Shown: positions 42,822-50,490 of the stretch, in pieces
Layout of the letters: the number at the start of each line of letters is the position of its first letter
Position numbering within the stretch: position 1 is the stretch's first letter
Assembly: GCF_007829835.1 (NCBI RefSeq)
Contig: NZ_VIWP01000010.1
Location: forward strand, 62,001 to 126,000
DNA from: Neorhizobium alkalisoli
GTDB lineage: Bacteria; Pseudomonadota; Alphaproteobacteria; Rhizobiales; Rhizobiaceae
Length of the DNA stretch: 64,000 nucleotides
Direction of reading: 5' to 3'
Notes under the pieces: generated by a model
Seen by the model: the letters and a program-made list of their open reading frames with translations, nothing else
Databases searched by the model: none
Told to the model about the DNA's origin: nothing
Translations under genes and position numbers: made by a program

Positions 42822-42989
42822 TTACTCAGCCTCGTCATCCCAGGAAGCCTTCGATGAGGTCGCACGATTGTCTTCCCACTCGGCACTTGCCTGCACCCAA
42901 TGATCGTGGTCCTGACCATTCGGATGTCCGGCCTGTTCCCACAGTTCGTATGCCCTTTGGGCAACCCAGTCGTCGCGTTCCGCTTCCAT
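42822..42989 (-). CDS. DUF2934 protein (55 aa)
   Basis: The start at 42989 follows GGGAGGAAAAC. RAYELWEQAGHPNGQDHDHW followed by VQASAEWEDN is the DUF2934 signature, a small helical domain common in soil Proteobacteria and often linked to stress genes. It is 58 bp downstream of the second DUF892 gene and probably shares its EcfG-type promoter. Confidence 0.88.
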   Translation of the reverse strand: MEAERDDWVAQRAYELWEQAGHPNGQDHDHWVQASAEWEDNRATSSKASWDDEAE

Positions 42990-43047
42990 GTTTTCCTCCC
43001 TGTTTGTTTTTAGCAGCGCCACGCGAAATCGCGCGACGCCGTTTGCT

Positions 43048-43548
43048 TCAAGCAGCCTTCTTCGAACCCTTGGGGTTGGCAGATGCTTCGCCGAGCTGAG
43101 TCAGTAGCTGATCGGTCTCAAGCTCCTCCTGCAAGGTGGCATCGAGCAGTTCGGCCGCTTCAGCGATCCCGAGCTGCTTTGCCCAGCTTTTCAACGTCCC
43201 GTAGCGGGCAATCTCGTAGTGTTCGACGGCCTGCGCGGATGAAATCAGGCCGGCGTCCAAGGCAGCCGATCCCTTGAACTCATCCATGATCTCTTCGGCT
43301 TCTGCAATAATGCCCTGGATGGCTTCACAGGTCTTGCCGCGCGCCGGCTTACCGATCAGCTCGAACACCTGCTGGAGGCGTTCGAGCTGGCCTTCCGTCT
43401 GTTCCTTGTGCTTCAGAAAACCGGCCTTGCCTTCCTCGGACTGTGAGGCGCGAGCCATTTTCGGCAATGCTTTCAGGATTTGCTTCTCCGCAAAGTAGAT
43501 GTCCTTGAGCGTATCGAGAAACAGGTCGTCCAGTGTCTTCTCTGCCAT
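43048..43548 (-). CDS. DUF892 ferritin-like protein (YciF-type), copy 2
   Basis: A 166-residue protein starting MAEKTLDDLFLDTLKDIYFA behind CAGGAGAACG. It keeps the same helix pattern as copy 1 at 32634 (KQILKALPKMARA, LERLQQVFELIG, QAVEHYEIARYGTLKSWAKQ) and adds a Lys-rich tail. The two are clearly homologous but not recent duplicates. It has an EcfG-type promoter with an upstream palindrome. Confidence 0.88.
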   Translation of the reverse strand: MAEKTLDDLFLDTLKDIYFAEKQILKALPKMARASQSEEGKAGFLKHKEQTEGQLERLQQVFELIGKPARGKTCEAIQGIIAEAEEIMDEFKGSAALDAGLISSAQAVEHYEIARYGTLKSWAKQLGIAEAAELLDATLQEELETDQLLTQLGEASANPKGSKKAA

Positions 43549-43609
43549 GATCGTTCTCCTGAGCTGATAGAAAGCGGGGCAGTTTTTGCCCTGTCGTGTG
43601 CGGGGCGAT

Positions 43610-43634
43610 AACATGATCTCGCCCGCATTGTTCC
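43610..43634 (-). promoter_or_regulatory. EcfG-type promoter for DUF892 copy 2
   Basis: On the minus strand GGAAC (43634-43630), N16, TGTT ending at 43610; 61 bp upstream of the start. Confidence 0.75.
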
Positions 43635-43649
43635 GGAGGCTGTATCAAC

Positions 43650-43665
43650 GGTACGATGTCGTACC
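43650..43665 (-). promoter_or_regulatory. Palindromic site upstream of the DUF892 promoter
   Basis: On the minus strand GGTACGACATCGTACC, two perfect 7-bp arms with a 2-bp centre, lying 15 bp before GGAAC. This is the best copy of the motif shared with 39929 and 41631. Confidence 0.6.
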
Positions 43666-43739
43666 AAAGCCTTGCTCGTCGGAGGGTGTTGTGGCGCTCC
43701 ACGTCCAACAAGCAGCGAAGGCTACCATTCGCAAAAGGC

Positions 43740-43883
43740 TCAAACCTCGTCCTTCGGAAGCTTGCCCTTCGAGTCACGCAGCCCGTCTTCAGCCGCTTTT
43801 CTGAGCTTCTCGCGTTCCTTGTCCGCCACCGCGGGGTCGCTGCGGGCGGCGTCGCTTGTTGGATCCGTCTTATCTTCGGTCAT
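43740..43883 (-). CDS. Small charged protein (47 aa)
   Basis: A short frame with a good AAGGAAACGACT leader: MTEDKTDPTSDAARSDPAVA, continuing through a KEREKLRKAAEDGL helix to end SKGKLPKDEV. It is strongly hydrophilic, with no Cys or aromatic residue, and is probably disordered or a single helix. It is the third of three small same-strand genes (44696, 44135, 43883) encoding charged proteins. Function unknown. Confidence 0.6.
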   Translation of the reverse strand: MTEDKTDPTSDAARSDPAVADKEREKLRKAAEDGLRDSKGKLPKDEV

Positions 43884-43925
43884 AGTCGTTTCCTTTTTCA
43901 GATAAAGCTGTTGGCCTTTAAGGTC

Positions 43926-44135
43926 CTAACGGTTGCTTGCTTCAGTGTTTTCAGCGGGATCAAAATTGATGTCCCAATCCTTTTTGGGTCCTTTTTGACC
44001 GGGCGGAATCTTATTTTCCGTCGCATCCTCCGATCCGGTAATTACAGTAGGCTTTGCACTGTGAACGCCGTTGGCATGTAAATCTGCCTGGGACGGGGCA
44101 TATTGACCTTTTGCGTCGTCTTCTGGTTTGGCCAT
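43926..44135 (-). CDS. Small hydrophilic hypothetical protein (69 aa)
   Basis: The start at 44135 follows AAGGAGAGAGAC. Sequence: MAKPEDDAKGQYAPSQADLH, then HSAKPTVITGSEDATENKIP, then a GPKKDWDINFDP end. It is rich in Gly, Pro, Asp and Lys, and probably unstructured. Only 42 bp separate it from the 47-residue gene downstream. No family recognised. Confidence 0.7.
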   Translation of the reverse strand: MAKPEDDAKGQYAPSQADLHANGVHSAKPTVITGSEDATENKIPPGQKGPKKDWDINFDPAENTEASNR

Positions 44136-44228
44136 GTCTCTCTCCTTTTTGATTGTTGCTGAAAGGCGGCAGTCGGTTGCGTTTGGTGGGCATGCTTGAA
44201 CGATCTCAACTCGGAAGCTGGTCGGCCA

Positions 44229-44696
44229 TCAACGCGTCATGCCCCAGACGAACCCAATGATGGCTGCTATACCGACCGCTGACAGTGGCTTGCTGCGGAC
44301 CCGCTTTTCTATGTCTGCGATAAGGTCAGAGGCTTGCGCCTTCGCAACACGCACTGTTGCCGCCCCGATCTCGCTGGCGCTCTCCCGCAGGCGGGCTACC
44401 TCTGCCTTCAGAGCTTCGAGCTCTTCCTGGGAAGAAAATGCTGATGGCTCATCAATCTCTACCGATTCCTTCGTCGACGCGAGAGCTTCATCGACGAGCG
44501 GCGCGTCCGACCTGTTGTCATCCGGCGAAAAAGCGGGCGCGGTCCCGATAGGAATGGACGTCGTTGTCGCTGAGACTGGGTCGGAAGCTGGGAACGAGCC
44601 TTTCAGACCGGCGTCGAGTTCGGATTGAGCGTCCTGAGATTGGTGAGCTTGTTCTTGTTCAAGAGCTTCGACTGCTGGGGATTTCGGCGGGGTCAT
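44229..44696 (-). CDS. DUF883-like membrane-anchored protein
   Basis: A 155-residue protein starting MTPPKSPAVEALEQEQAHQS. The first 90 residues are acidic and low-complexity. A helix (EELEALKAEVARLRESASEI) follows, then a C-terminal segment ending RVRSKPLSAVGIAAIIGFVW, a single glycine-rich membrane anchor after a KP motif, as in ElaB/YqjD/DUF883 proteins. Such proteins can tether ribosomes or other partners to the membrane in stationary phase. An EcfG-type promoter lies upstream. Confidence 0.75.
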   Translation of the reverse strand: MTPPKSPAVEALEQEQAHQSQDAQSELDAGLKGSFPASDPVSATTTSIPIGTAPAFSPDDNRSDAPLVDEALASTKESVEIDEPSAFSSQEELEALKAEVARLRESASEIGAATVRVAKAQASDLIADIEKRVRSKPLSAVGIAAIIGFVWGMTR

Positions 44697-44723
44697 TGAT
44701 GTTCCTCCTGGGTTCCATCCACG

Positions 44724-44748
44724 AACAATTGCTGAGGCGTAAGGTTCC
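44724..44748 (-). promoter_or_regulatory. EcfG-type promoter for the DUF883-like gene
   Basis: On the minus strand GGAAC (44748-44744), N16, TGTT ending at 44724; 27 bp upstream of the start. Confidence 0.72.
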
Positions 44749-44774
44749 GTTTGTTTCAATCATCGTCGGTCAAC

Positions 44775-44799
44775 GAAACCAGCCGCGCTTCCCCGCGTT
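44775..44799 (+). promoter_or_regulatory. Near-consensus EcfG-type promoter
   Basis: GAAAC-N16-CGTT, a perfect -10 with one mismatch in the -35, 36 bp upstream of the gene at 44836. Same variant as before its paralogue at 21102. Confidence 0.42.
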
Positions 44800-44835
44800 T
44801 GTAGCTGTGATCTTAAGGAAACAGGAGAGAGCCTC

Positions 44836-45144
44836 ATGGCCGACGATAGTACCACCACCATCCGCGCTACGTTTGACGCGCGCGAGGCGGCAGACCTTGC
44901 CGTCGAGCATCTGGTGCAGCAACACGGCATCTCGCGCCCAGACATCTTCATCCAGTCTGCCACGGATCGAAACACAACGGGTTCTAAGCCTTCCGGTGGC
45001 GACGCGTCGCACGAGGATGGCTCGCGGGATGATGGCGCGCACGAGGGAGAGATCGAGGTGTCGGGCGATATCTCCGCCAACCAGATAGCGGCTGTTCAAC
45101 GCAGTCTCGGCGATGCCGGGGCGATCCGCGTGTCCGAACGCTGA
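44836..45144 (+). CDS. Small stress-type protein, paralogue of the gene at 21102
   Basis: A 102-residue protein preceded by CAGGAGAG. It starts MADDSTTTIRATFDAREAAD and shares length and domain plan with the protein at 21102: an N-terminal strand-helix-strand (LAVEHLVQQHGISRPDIFIQ), a polar Gly/Ser/Asp linker, and a second unit (IEVSGDISANQIAAVQRSLG). YflT-like in the N-terminal half. Function unknown; its position suggests stress induction. Confidence 0.8.
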   Translation: MADDSTTTIRATFDAREAADLAVEHLVQQHGISRPDIFIQSATDRNTTGSKPSGGDASHEDGSRDDGAHEGEIEVSGDISANQIAAVQRSLGDAGAIRVSER

Positions 45145-45153
45145 ATAGTTTTT

Positions 45154-45176
45154 GGGGCCGGCATAATGCCGGCCCC
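45154..45176 (+). terminator. GC-rich hairpin between the stress gene and ligD
   Basis: GGGGCCGGC pairs perfectly with GCCGGCCCC around ATAAT, nine bases after the stop at 45144. No U-tract follows, so termination may be partial. Confidence 0.5.
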
Positions 45177-45206
45177 ACTCGTTTGAGCTCAAGGATCAGC
45201 GAACCA

Positions 45207-47869
45207 ATGGCCGATAACCTCTCGACGTACCGTGCCAAGCGCGACTTCAAGAAGACCGCAGAACCAAGCGGAGAAGTTGAAGTCAGATCATCGAACCGTC
45301 GGCGGTTCGTGATCCAGAAGCATGACGCCACTCGGCTGCATTACGATCTTCGCCTCGAGCTCGATGGTGTGTTCAAATCTTGGGCGGTGACCAGAGGACC
45401 ATCCCTCGATCCCGGCGACAAGCGGCTGGCCGTCGAGGTCGAGGATCACCCGCTCGACTACGGCGATTTCGAAGGCACGATTCCGAAAGGCGAGTATGGT
45501 GGCGGTACGGTGATGCTGTGGGATCGCGGCTACTGGGAGCCGGGAGGCAGCAGCTCACCGGAAGACGCACTCGCCAAGGGCGACTTCAAGTTCACGCTGG
45601 AAGGAGACCGCCTGCATGGTGGTTTCGTGCTGGTTCGCATGCGCCACGACCGGGACGGCGGCAAGCGCACCAACTGGCTGCTGATCAAGCATCACGACGA
45701 ATTCTCCGTCGACGAGGACGGCGCGGCCGTCCTGGAACAAACCGTGACGTCCGTTGCGTCGGCCGCACGATGGATGCGATCGCATCTGGCAAGGGACGCA
45801 AGCCGAAACCCTTCATGTTGAGCGAGGCCGTGGTCGAAGCGGACGCCGTCTGGGACAGCAGCCAGGGTCTGGCGGCCGAGGAGCGCAAGGCGGGCCGTAA
45901 CATTAAGCCAAAAGCATCCAAGCAACCGACCGCGGGCGAACGCCCTTCATCGGCCATGCCGGACTTCATTGCGCCCCAGCTTTGCGAGACGCTGGATCGC
46001 CCACCCTCCGGCAAAGGCTGGATCCATGAGATCAAATTCGACGGCTACCGGATCCAGATGCGGGTGGAAAACAGCGAGGTCACGCTGAAGACCAGGAAGG
46101 GTCTAGACTGGACGAAAAAATGGCCGGCTATTGCCTCGGCAGCGTCTTCTCTTCCCGATTGCATTATCGACGGGGAGATCTGCGCGCTGGACGAAAACGG
46201 CGCACCCGATTTTGCCGCTCTTCAGGCGGCACTATCGGAAGGCAAGACGGACGCTTTGGTTTACTTCGCTTTCGATCTCCTGTTTGCCGGCGATGAGGAT
46301 CTGCGCGAATTGGAGCTCACCGAGCGAAAGGACAAATTGGCGACACTGCTCTCAGATGCCGGCGATGACCCGCTCCTTCGATTCGTCGAGCATTTCGAGA
46401 CCGGCGGCGATGCGGTGCTGAAGTCCGCCTGCCGTCTGTCACTGGAAGGCATCGTGTCGAAACAGGGCAAGGCGCCGTATCGATCTGGCCGCTCGCAGAC
46501 CTGGGCTAAGTCGAAATGCCGTACCGGACATGAAGTCGTAATCGGCGCCTATGCCAAGACCAACGGCCGGTTCCGCTCGCTGCTTGTCGGCGTCAACCGC
46601 GGCAATCATTTCGTCTATGTCGGCCGGGTCGGTACGGGGTATGGTGCAAAGGTCCTGGAGACATTGTTGCCGAAGCTGAAGAAGGTTGAGGCCTCGAAAT
46701 CGCCATTCACGGGCATCGGTGCGCCAGAGGGATCGACCGACATCGTCTGGCTCAAGCCGGAACTCGTCGCAGAAATCGAGTTCGCCGGCTGGACCGCCGA
46801 TGGTCAGGTCAGGCAGGCAGCCTTCGAAGGCTTGCGGGAAGAGAAGCCGGCCGGCGAGGTCGAGGCCGAGACACCGGCATCTCCGGTCGAAAACGAGGTG
46901 CCAGATCCGGAAACCGCCAAGCCGGCCCCGAAGCGATTGCGCAAAGGAACGAAGGTGGACGTGATGGGCGTGATGATCTCCAACCCTGATAAGCCGCTTT
47001 GGCCGGATGCCGGCGACAACCAGCCGGTCACCAAGCTAGATCTTGCGCACTATCATGAGGCTGTGGGCGCTTGGTTGATCGACCACATCAAAGGTCGGCC
47101 CTGTTCGATTATCCGCACGCCGGATGGGATTGGTGGTGAGCAGTTTTTCCAGCGCCATGCCATGCCGGGGACGTCGAACCTGCTCGAACTCGTTACCGTG
47201 TTCGGCGACAAGAAGCCTTACCTGCAGATCGACAGGGTGGAGGGGCTGGCGGCCATCGCCCAGATCGGCGGCGTCGAACTTCATCCATGGAACTGTGAGC
47301 CCAACCAGCCGGAAGTCCCCGGACGGTTGGTCTTCGATCTCGATCCCGGTCCAGACGTCGGCTTTTCTACCGTCGTCGAAGCGGCGCGGGAAATCCGTGA
47401 TCGCCTCGAGGACCTTGGCCTCGTCAGCTTCTGCAAGACGACGGGCGGCAAGGGCCTGCATGTCGTCACGCCCTTGGCGGTGCCGAAGGGCAAGAAAATA
47501 AGCTGGGACGAGGCGAAAGGCTTTGCCCATGACGTCTGCGAGCAGATGGCTCTCGACAACCCGGAACGCTTTCTGATCAAGATGGCCAAAAACCAGCGCA
47601 AGGGGCGAATCTTCCTCGACTATCTGCGCAACGATCGCATGGCGACTGCCGTAGCCCCCTTGTCACCGCGGGCTCGCCCTGGTGCGACAGTCTCCATGCC
47701 GCTGACATGGACGCAGGTCAGAGCCGACCTCGACCCAAAGCGGTTTACGGTGAGGACCGTGCCTGACCTTTTGAAAAAGACCGCGGCCTGGCAGGATTAT
47801 TGCGACGGGCAAAGGCCGCTGGCCCAGGCCATCAAGCGGCTGGAGAAGCTGACAAAAGCTGTCGCTTGA
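45207..47869 (+). pseudogene. ligD: ATP-dependent DNA ligase D, split by a one-base deletion
   Basis: LigD joins DNA ends in bacterial non-homologous end joining. From ATG 45207 the first frame encodes the 3'-phosphoesterase domain (FVIQKHDATRLHYDLRLELD, then WLLIKHHDEF) and ends at 45821. The rest is in another frame: the ligase domain with the adenylated Lys in EIKFDGYRIQ, its OB fold, and a C-terminal polymerase/primase domain (VFDLDPGPDVGF, KTTGGKGLHVVTPL) to 47869. Adding one G at about 45761 (TCGG to TCGGG) restores VTSVASGRTMDAIASGKGRK. As sequenced, ligase and polymerase are cut off. No Ku gene is in the window. Confidence 0.88.
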
Positions 47870-48364
47870 TCATGCCGTCGTCGATTCACGCCACAGTTTG
47901 GTGAGAGATCCGGATGGCCCCTGGACAGGATCAGTGTCAGGCAGGCGCAGGCCTTTGATCCTGGCAACCGTTTCCTGGGTCGCTGCCGACGTTAGGATAT
48001 CGGCGTGTTGACGGGGTGGATAGGCGCCCACGACTTGAAAATCGGCGGATGATCCGAGGTTTTGATGGCCCGTTCCCGCGGGCAGGATGAGGCAGGAGCC
48101 TGCCTTCACGGCAAACTCACGGCCGCCGGGGCCGCCGATAAGTAAGGTCGCGGTGCCGGAGGCGACACCCAGCACCTCGTGGGCACCCGAATGGTAATGC
48201 TGGTAGGTGAACACGCCGTTCGTCCAGATGCCCGTCCATCCATGTCTTGCAAACAGGCGTTCGAAGCCACCATCAGGGATAGGGGCGTTATAGATAAGGA
48301 CTGGAAGCTCCGGGTTGTTCGGAACCCATTCGCTGGCATCAAAAGTGAAAGGTTTGACATCCAT
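47870..48364 (-). CDS. Cupin-domain protein
   Basis: A 164-residue single-domain cupin starting MDVKPFTFDASEWVPNNPEL. Motif 1 is FTYQHYHSGAHEVLGVASG (metal-binding His residues and Glu) and motif 2 is LILPAGTGHQNLG (second His). Similar proteins are often annotated as cupins of unknown substrate. Its stop abuts the convergent ligD stop. Confidence 0.85.
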   Translation of the reverse strand: MDVKPFTFDASEWVPNNPELPVLIYNAPIPDGGFERLFARHGWTGIWTNGVFTYQHYHSGAHEVLGVASGTATLLIGGPGGREFAVKAGSCLILPAGTGHQNLGSSADFQVVGAYPPRQHADILTSAATQETVARIKGLRLPDTDPVQGPSGSLTKLWRESTTA

Positions 48365-48376
48365 GGAACGTGTGCC

Positions 48377-48604
48377 CTAGTTCGCCGGCTCATCACTTTC
48401 GTCGTTCAAAGATGGTAGAAAAGTCTCGACATCTCGCCGGTCCCGGTCGGACAATGAGGCAATTTTTGCGTTCCAGAATGCTTCGGCTTCAGGGGGATCC
48501 CCGTCCCAGTCGCGCGAGGACCCAATGTTGTCGTCAATCACCGCGACACGGCGCCCGCCAAGGCGCCTGTACTCATCGGCGAGTTCTTTTGATGCGTTTT
48601 CCAT
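48377..48604 (-). CDS. Small hypothetical protein (75 aa)
   Basis: The ATG follows the upstream gene's stop directly, with GGGAGGAAAC inside that gene's end, so the two are translationally coupled. The sequence MENASKELADEYRRLGGRRV, then AVIDDNIGSSRDWDGDPPEA, continues with a charged helix RDRRDVETFLPSL. It is acidic, soluble and without recognised family. It is 12 bp upstream of the cupin start. Confidence 0.7.
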   Translation of the reverse strand: MENASKELADEYRRLGGRRVAVIDDNIGSSRDWDGDPPEAEAFWNAKIASLSDRDRRDVETFLPSLNDESDEPAN

Positions 48605-48997
48605 TTAGTTTCCTCCCTGTGTTCGGTCTTCGTCGAATTGTTCAGCGCCCGGCAGTGCAGGCAGCCATGGCTCACGGCGCTTGATCCAAAGCTCGTAGGT
48701 GGGCGCGAGACCGGTTGGCGCATCCTGCAGGCTTCCAAGCTTGATTTCGGCTTCCTCGGCATCACAGGCAAACAGCCGAGACCCACAGGATCGGCAGTAT
48801 TGGCGCCCCGCGTATTGATGGGTCTCACCGGAGGACGTCTCAAATGCGGAAGCGGGCCAGATGCCGAAATAGGTGAATGCCGAACCGCTTTCCTGCCGGC
48901 AGTCAGTGCAATGGCAGATTCCGACACGGATCGGCATACCCTCCACACTGTATGTCACCTTGCCGCAGAGGCATCCACCTAGTCGTTTGACCATCAC
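48605..48997 (-). CDS. GFA-family zinc protein (glutathione-dependent formaldehyde-activating-like)
   Basis: A 130-residue protein with the GFA zinc-binding pattern: GGCLCGKVTY, CHCTDCRQESGSAF, and YCRSCGSRLF, giving seven Cys in three clusters. Despite the family name, most members have no shown formaldehyde activity. Start either Met1 or Met2. First gene of the 48997-47870 run with the 75-residue protein and probably the cupin. Confidence 0.88.
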   Translation of the reverse strand: MMVKRLGGCLCGKVTYSVEGMPIRVGICHCTDCRQESGSAFTYFGIWPASAFETSSGETHQYAGRQYCRSCGSRLFACDAEEAEIKLGSLQDAPTGLAPTYELWIKRREPWLPALPGAEQFDEDRTQGGN

Positions 48998-49052
48998 TGC
49001 TCTCCTTTAGGCATACTGATAACCATCTCCCCGTAGGTGTTGGTTTCGCATC

Positions 49053-49298
49053 TCAAGGGTCCTCGTCGATCTTCCGCTGGAGCTCGACGTCGGTCATCGC
49101 ATTTTGCTGATCAAGCAGATATCGTTCGACATCTCCTCCGCAAGCTTCCTTGATTTGGGCGACCGTAAAACCTTGAGCCTCGCCGCTCACGATCAGGATT
49201 TTTGCCTGATCGCGAAACTCCGCCTTGTTCTCATGAAATCCCGGAGAGTTGATGATCTCCTGGATGAGATCATCCAGCCAGTCGTTGACGTCGGCCAT
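49053..49298 (-). CDS. Small hypothetical protein (81 aa)
   Basis: The frame extends further upstream, but natural sequence starts at ATG 49298: MADVNDWLDDLIQEIINSPG, then FHENKAEFRDQAKILIVSGE and an acidic C-terminal helix (VELQRKIDEDP). Probably an all-helical cytoplasmic protein. AAGGAGT precedes the ATG. No family recognised. Confidence 0.7.
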   Translation of the reverse strand: MADVNDWLDDLIQEIINSPGFHENKAEFRDQAKILIVSGEAQGFTVAQIKEACGGDVERYLLDQQNAMTDVELQRKIDEDP

Positions 49299-49363
49299 CC
49301 GAATACTCCTTACATCGGATGGGATCTGGCGCGTATAAGCGTCATGGCAAGCCGGCAGATGCT

Positions 49364-49597
49364 TTAATCCGCTGATAAACCGACTCGTAAATCGGAATCG
49401 GGTGAAAGCACTGGCGATTTGAGGCAGGGAAAGCACGTGTGACATTGATCGCCATCGGCGCTGATCAGGCGATCGCACCCCATGGCAGCCATCCGCCGCA
49501 ACCGTGCGAAAGTCATCCCGGCGCCATGCTTGCGGACAAGGACCTTCCGCTCGAGCGCGTCTGACCGTCCGCATGTCCGGCATTCGACCTTGAACAT
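49364..49597 (-). CDS. Small Cys-rich hypothetical protein (77 aa)
   Basis: AAAGGAGCCA precedes the ATG. The start MFKVECRTCGRSDALERKVL and a later MGCDRLISADGDQCHTCFPC give CxxC and CxxCxxC arrangements that suggest a zinc ribbon. Soluble and basic in the middle. Function unknown. The 278 bp upstream (49598-49875) hold no gene I would defend. Confidence 0.65.
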   Translation of the reverse strand: MFKVECRTCGRSDALERKVLVRKHGAGMTFARLRRMAAMGCDRLISADGDQCHTCFPCLKSPVLSPDSDLRVGLSAD

Positions 49598-49875
49598 TGG
49601 CTCCTTTATCTCGAATACGACAGCCGTCAGCTAATTCGTGCAAAGTAGGACGGATCTTAATCGGCCCCACAGCAGAGACTCGTGTTCGGCCGACGGGAGT
49701 GTTTCTATTGCGACATGTCTACGCGAAAGCTCGATATAGGCAAAGGGACTAAGTCGCGGAAAAATCGAAGAATTCTGCTTATTAAGCGGAGCGCCGGTTC
49801 GAATCCTCTCAAGAGCAAGACAAGTTGAAATCCAGGTCGGAAGTAGCGGCGGACGTCTGCCCGCCGCTACTTCAC

Positions 49876-50490
49876 CTACTTCGGATTTGCGACCGCAATG
49901 TAAACCACAGCGTGCCCGTCATAGCGGGGTTCAAACCAGTTCCCACCGCACTCGCGATATGAGACGCCGTTGACGACCACCGTGACGCATTCGGGTGGGA
50001 GCGTCGCTATAACCGTTCCGACTGCGACTACCGTCGCCGCGCCCCAAACAGCGGCGGGCCCCCAGTAGCCGGGCCAGTATGGCCCCGGAAGCGGAGGTGG
50101 CGGAGGCGGTGGGCCCGGCGGATGCGGACCAGGACCTGGCGGATGGGGGCCGGGTCCAGGTGGATGAGGCCCAGGACCGGGATGTGGGCCAGGGGTCGGA
50201 GGATGTGGATGATGTCCCGATGGGTGTGGTCCGGGGCCTGGCCGCGGCACGGGTCGCGGTGGTGCAGGATGCGGGGCGACTGCCGGATGAAACCTCGGGC
50301 CATAGTGGGAGGGAGCGTTGAACCCTCTGAACGATCCGCCGCCCGGATGGACGCCGGCATGCATTCCACCGCCCCCGAAATTCATCCGAGGCATCCGTGC
50401 GCCGTGGAAACCTCCGCGGGCTTCCGCGATCTGGGGAACTATAAGTGCGGTGGCAATGAGAGTCGAAACAAAGAAGCCGGGCTTGATCAT
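49876..50490 (-). CDS. Exported Pro/His/Gly-rich protein
   Basis: A 204-residue protein with a signal peptide (about residues 1-24, ending AEARGG), a Gly/His-rich stretch (FHGARMPRMNFGGGGMHAGV), a long proline-rich middle with PGPGPHP-type repeats, one hydrophobic segment (GAATVVAVGTVIATLP) and a C-terminal domain with two Cys (PPECVTVVVNGVSYRECGGN). Probably a periplasmic or outer-membrane-associated structural protein. Its start overlaps the DUF2092 stop by four bases, so it shares that gene's motif-bearing promoter. Confidence 0.8.
   Translation of the reverse strand: MIKPGFFVSTLIATALIVPQIAEARGGFHGARMPRMNFGGGGMHAGVHPGGGSFRGFNAPSHYGPRFHPAVAPHPAPPRPVPRPGPGPHPSGHHPHPPTPGPHPGPGPHPPGPGPHPPGPGPHPPGPPPPPPPLPGPYWPGYWGPAAVWGAATVVAVGTVIATLPPECVTVVVNGVSYRECGGNWFEPRYDGHAVVYIAVANPK

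Noticed and set aside
49715..49828. 37-codon basic frame (MSTRKLDIGKGTKSRKNRRI...)
   Set aside because: No ribosome site, composition dominated by Lys/Arg/Ser, and it runs through the tRNA-like fragment; most likely chance.
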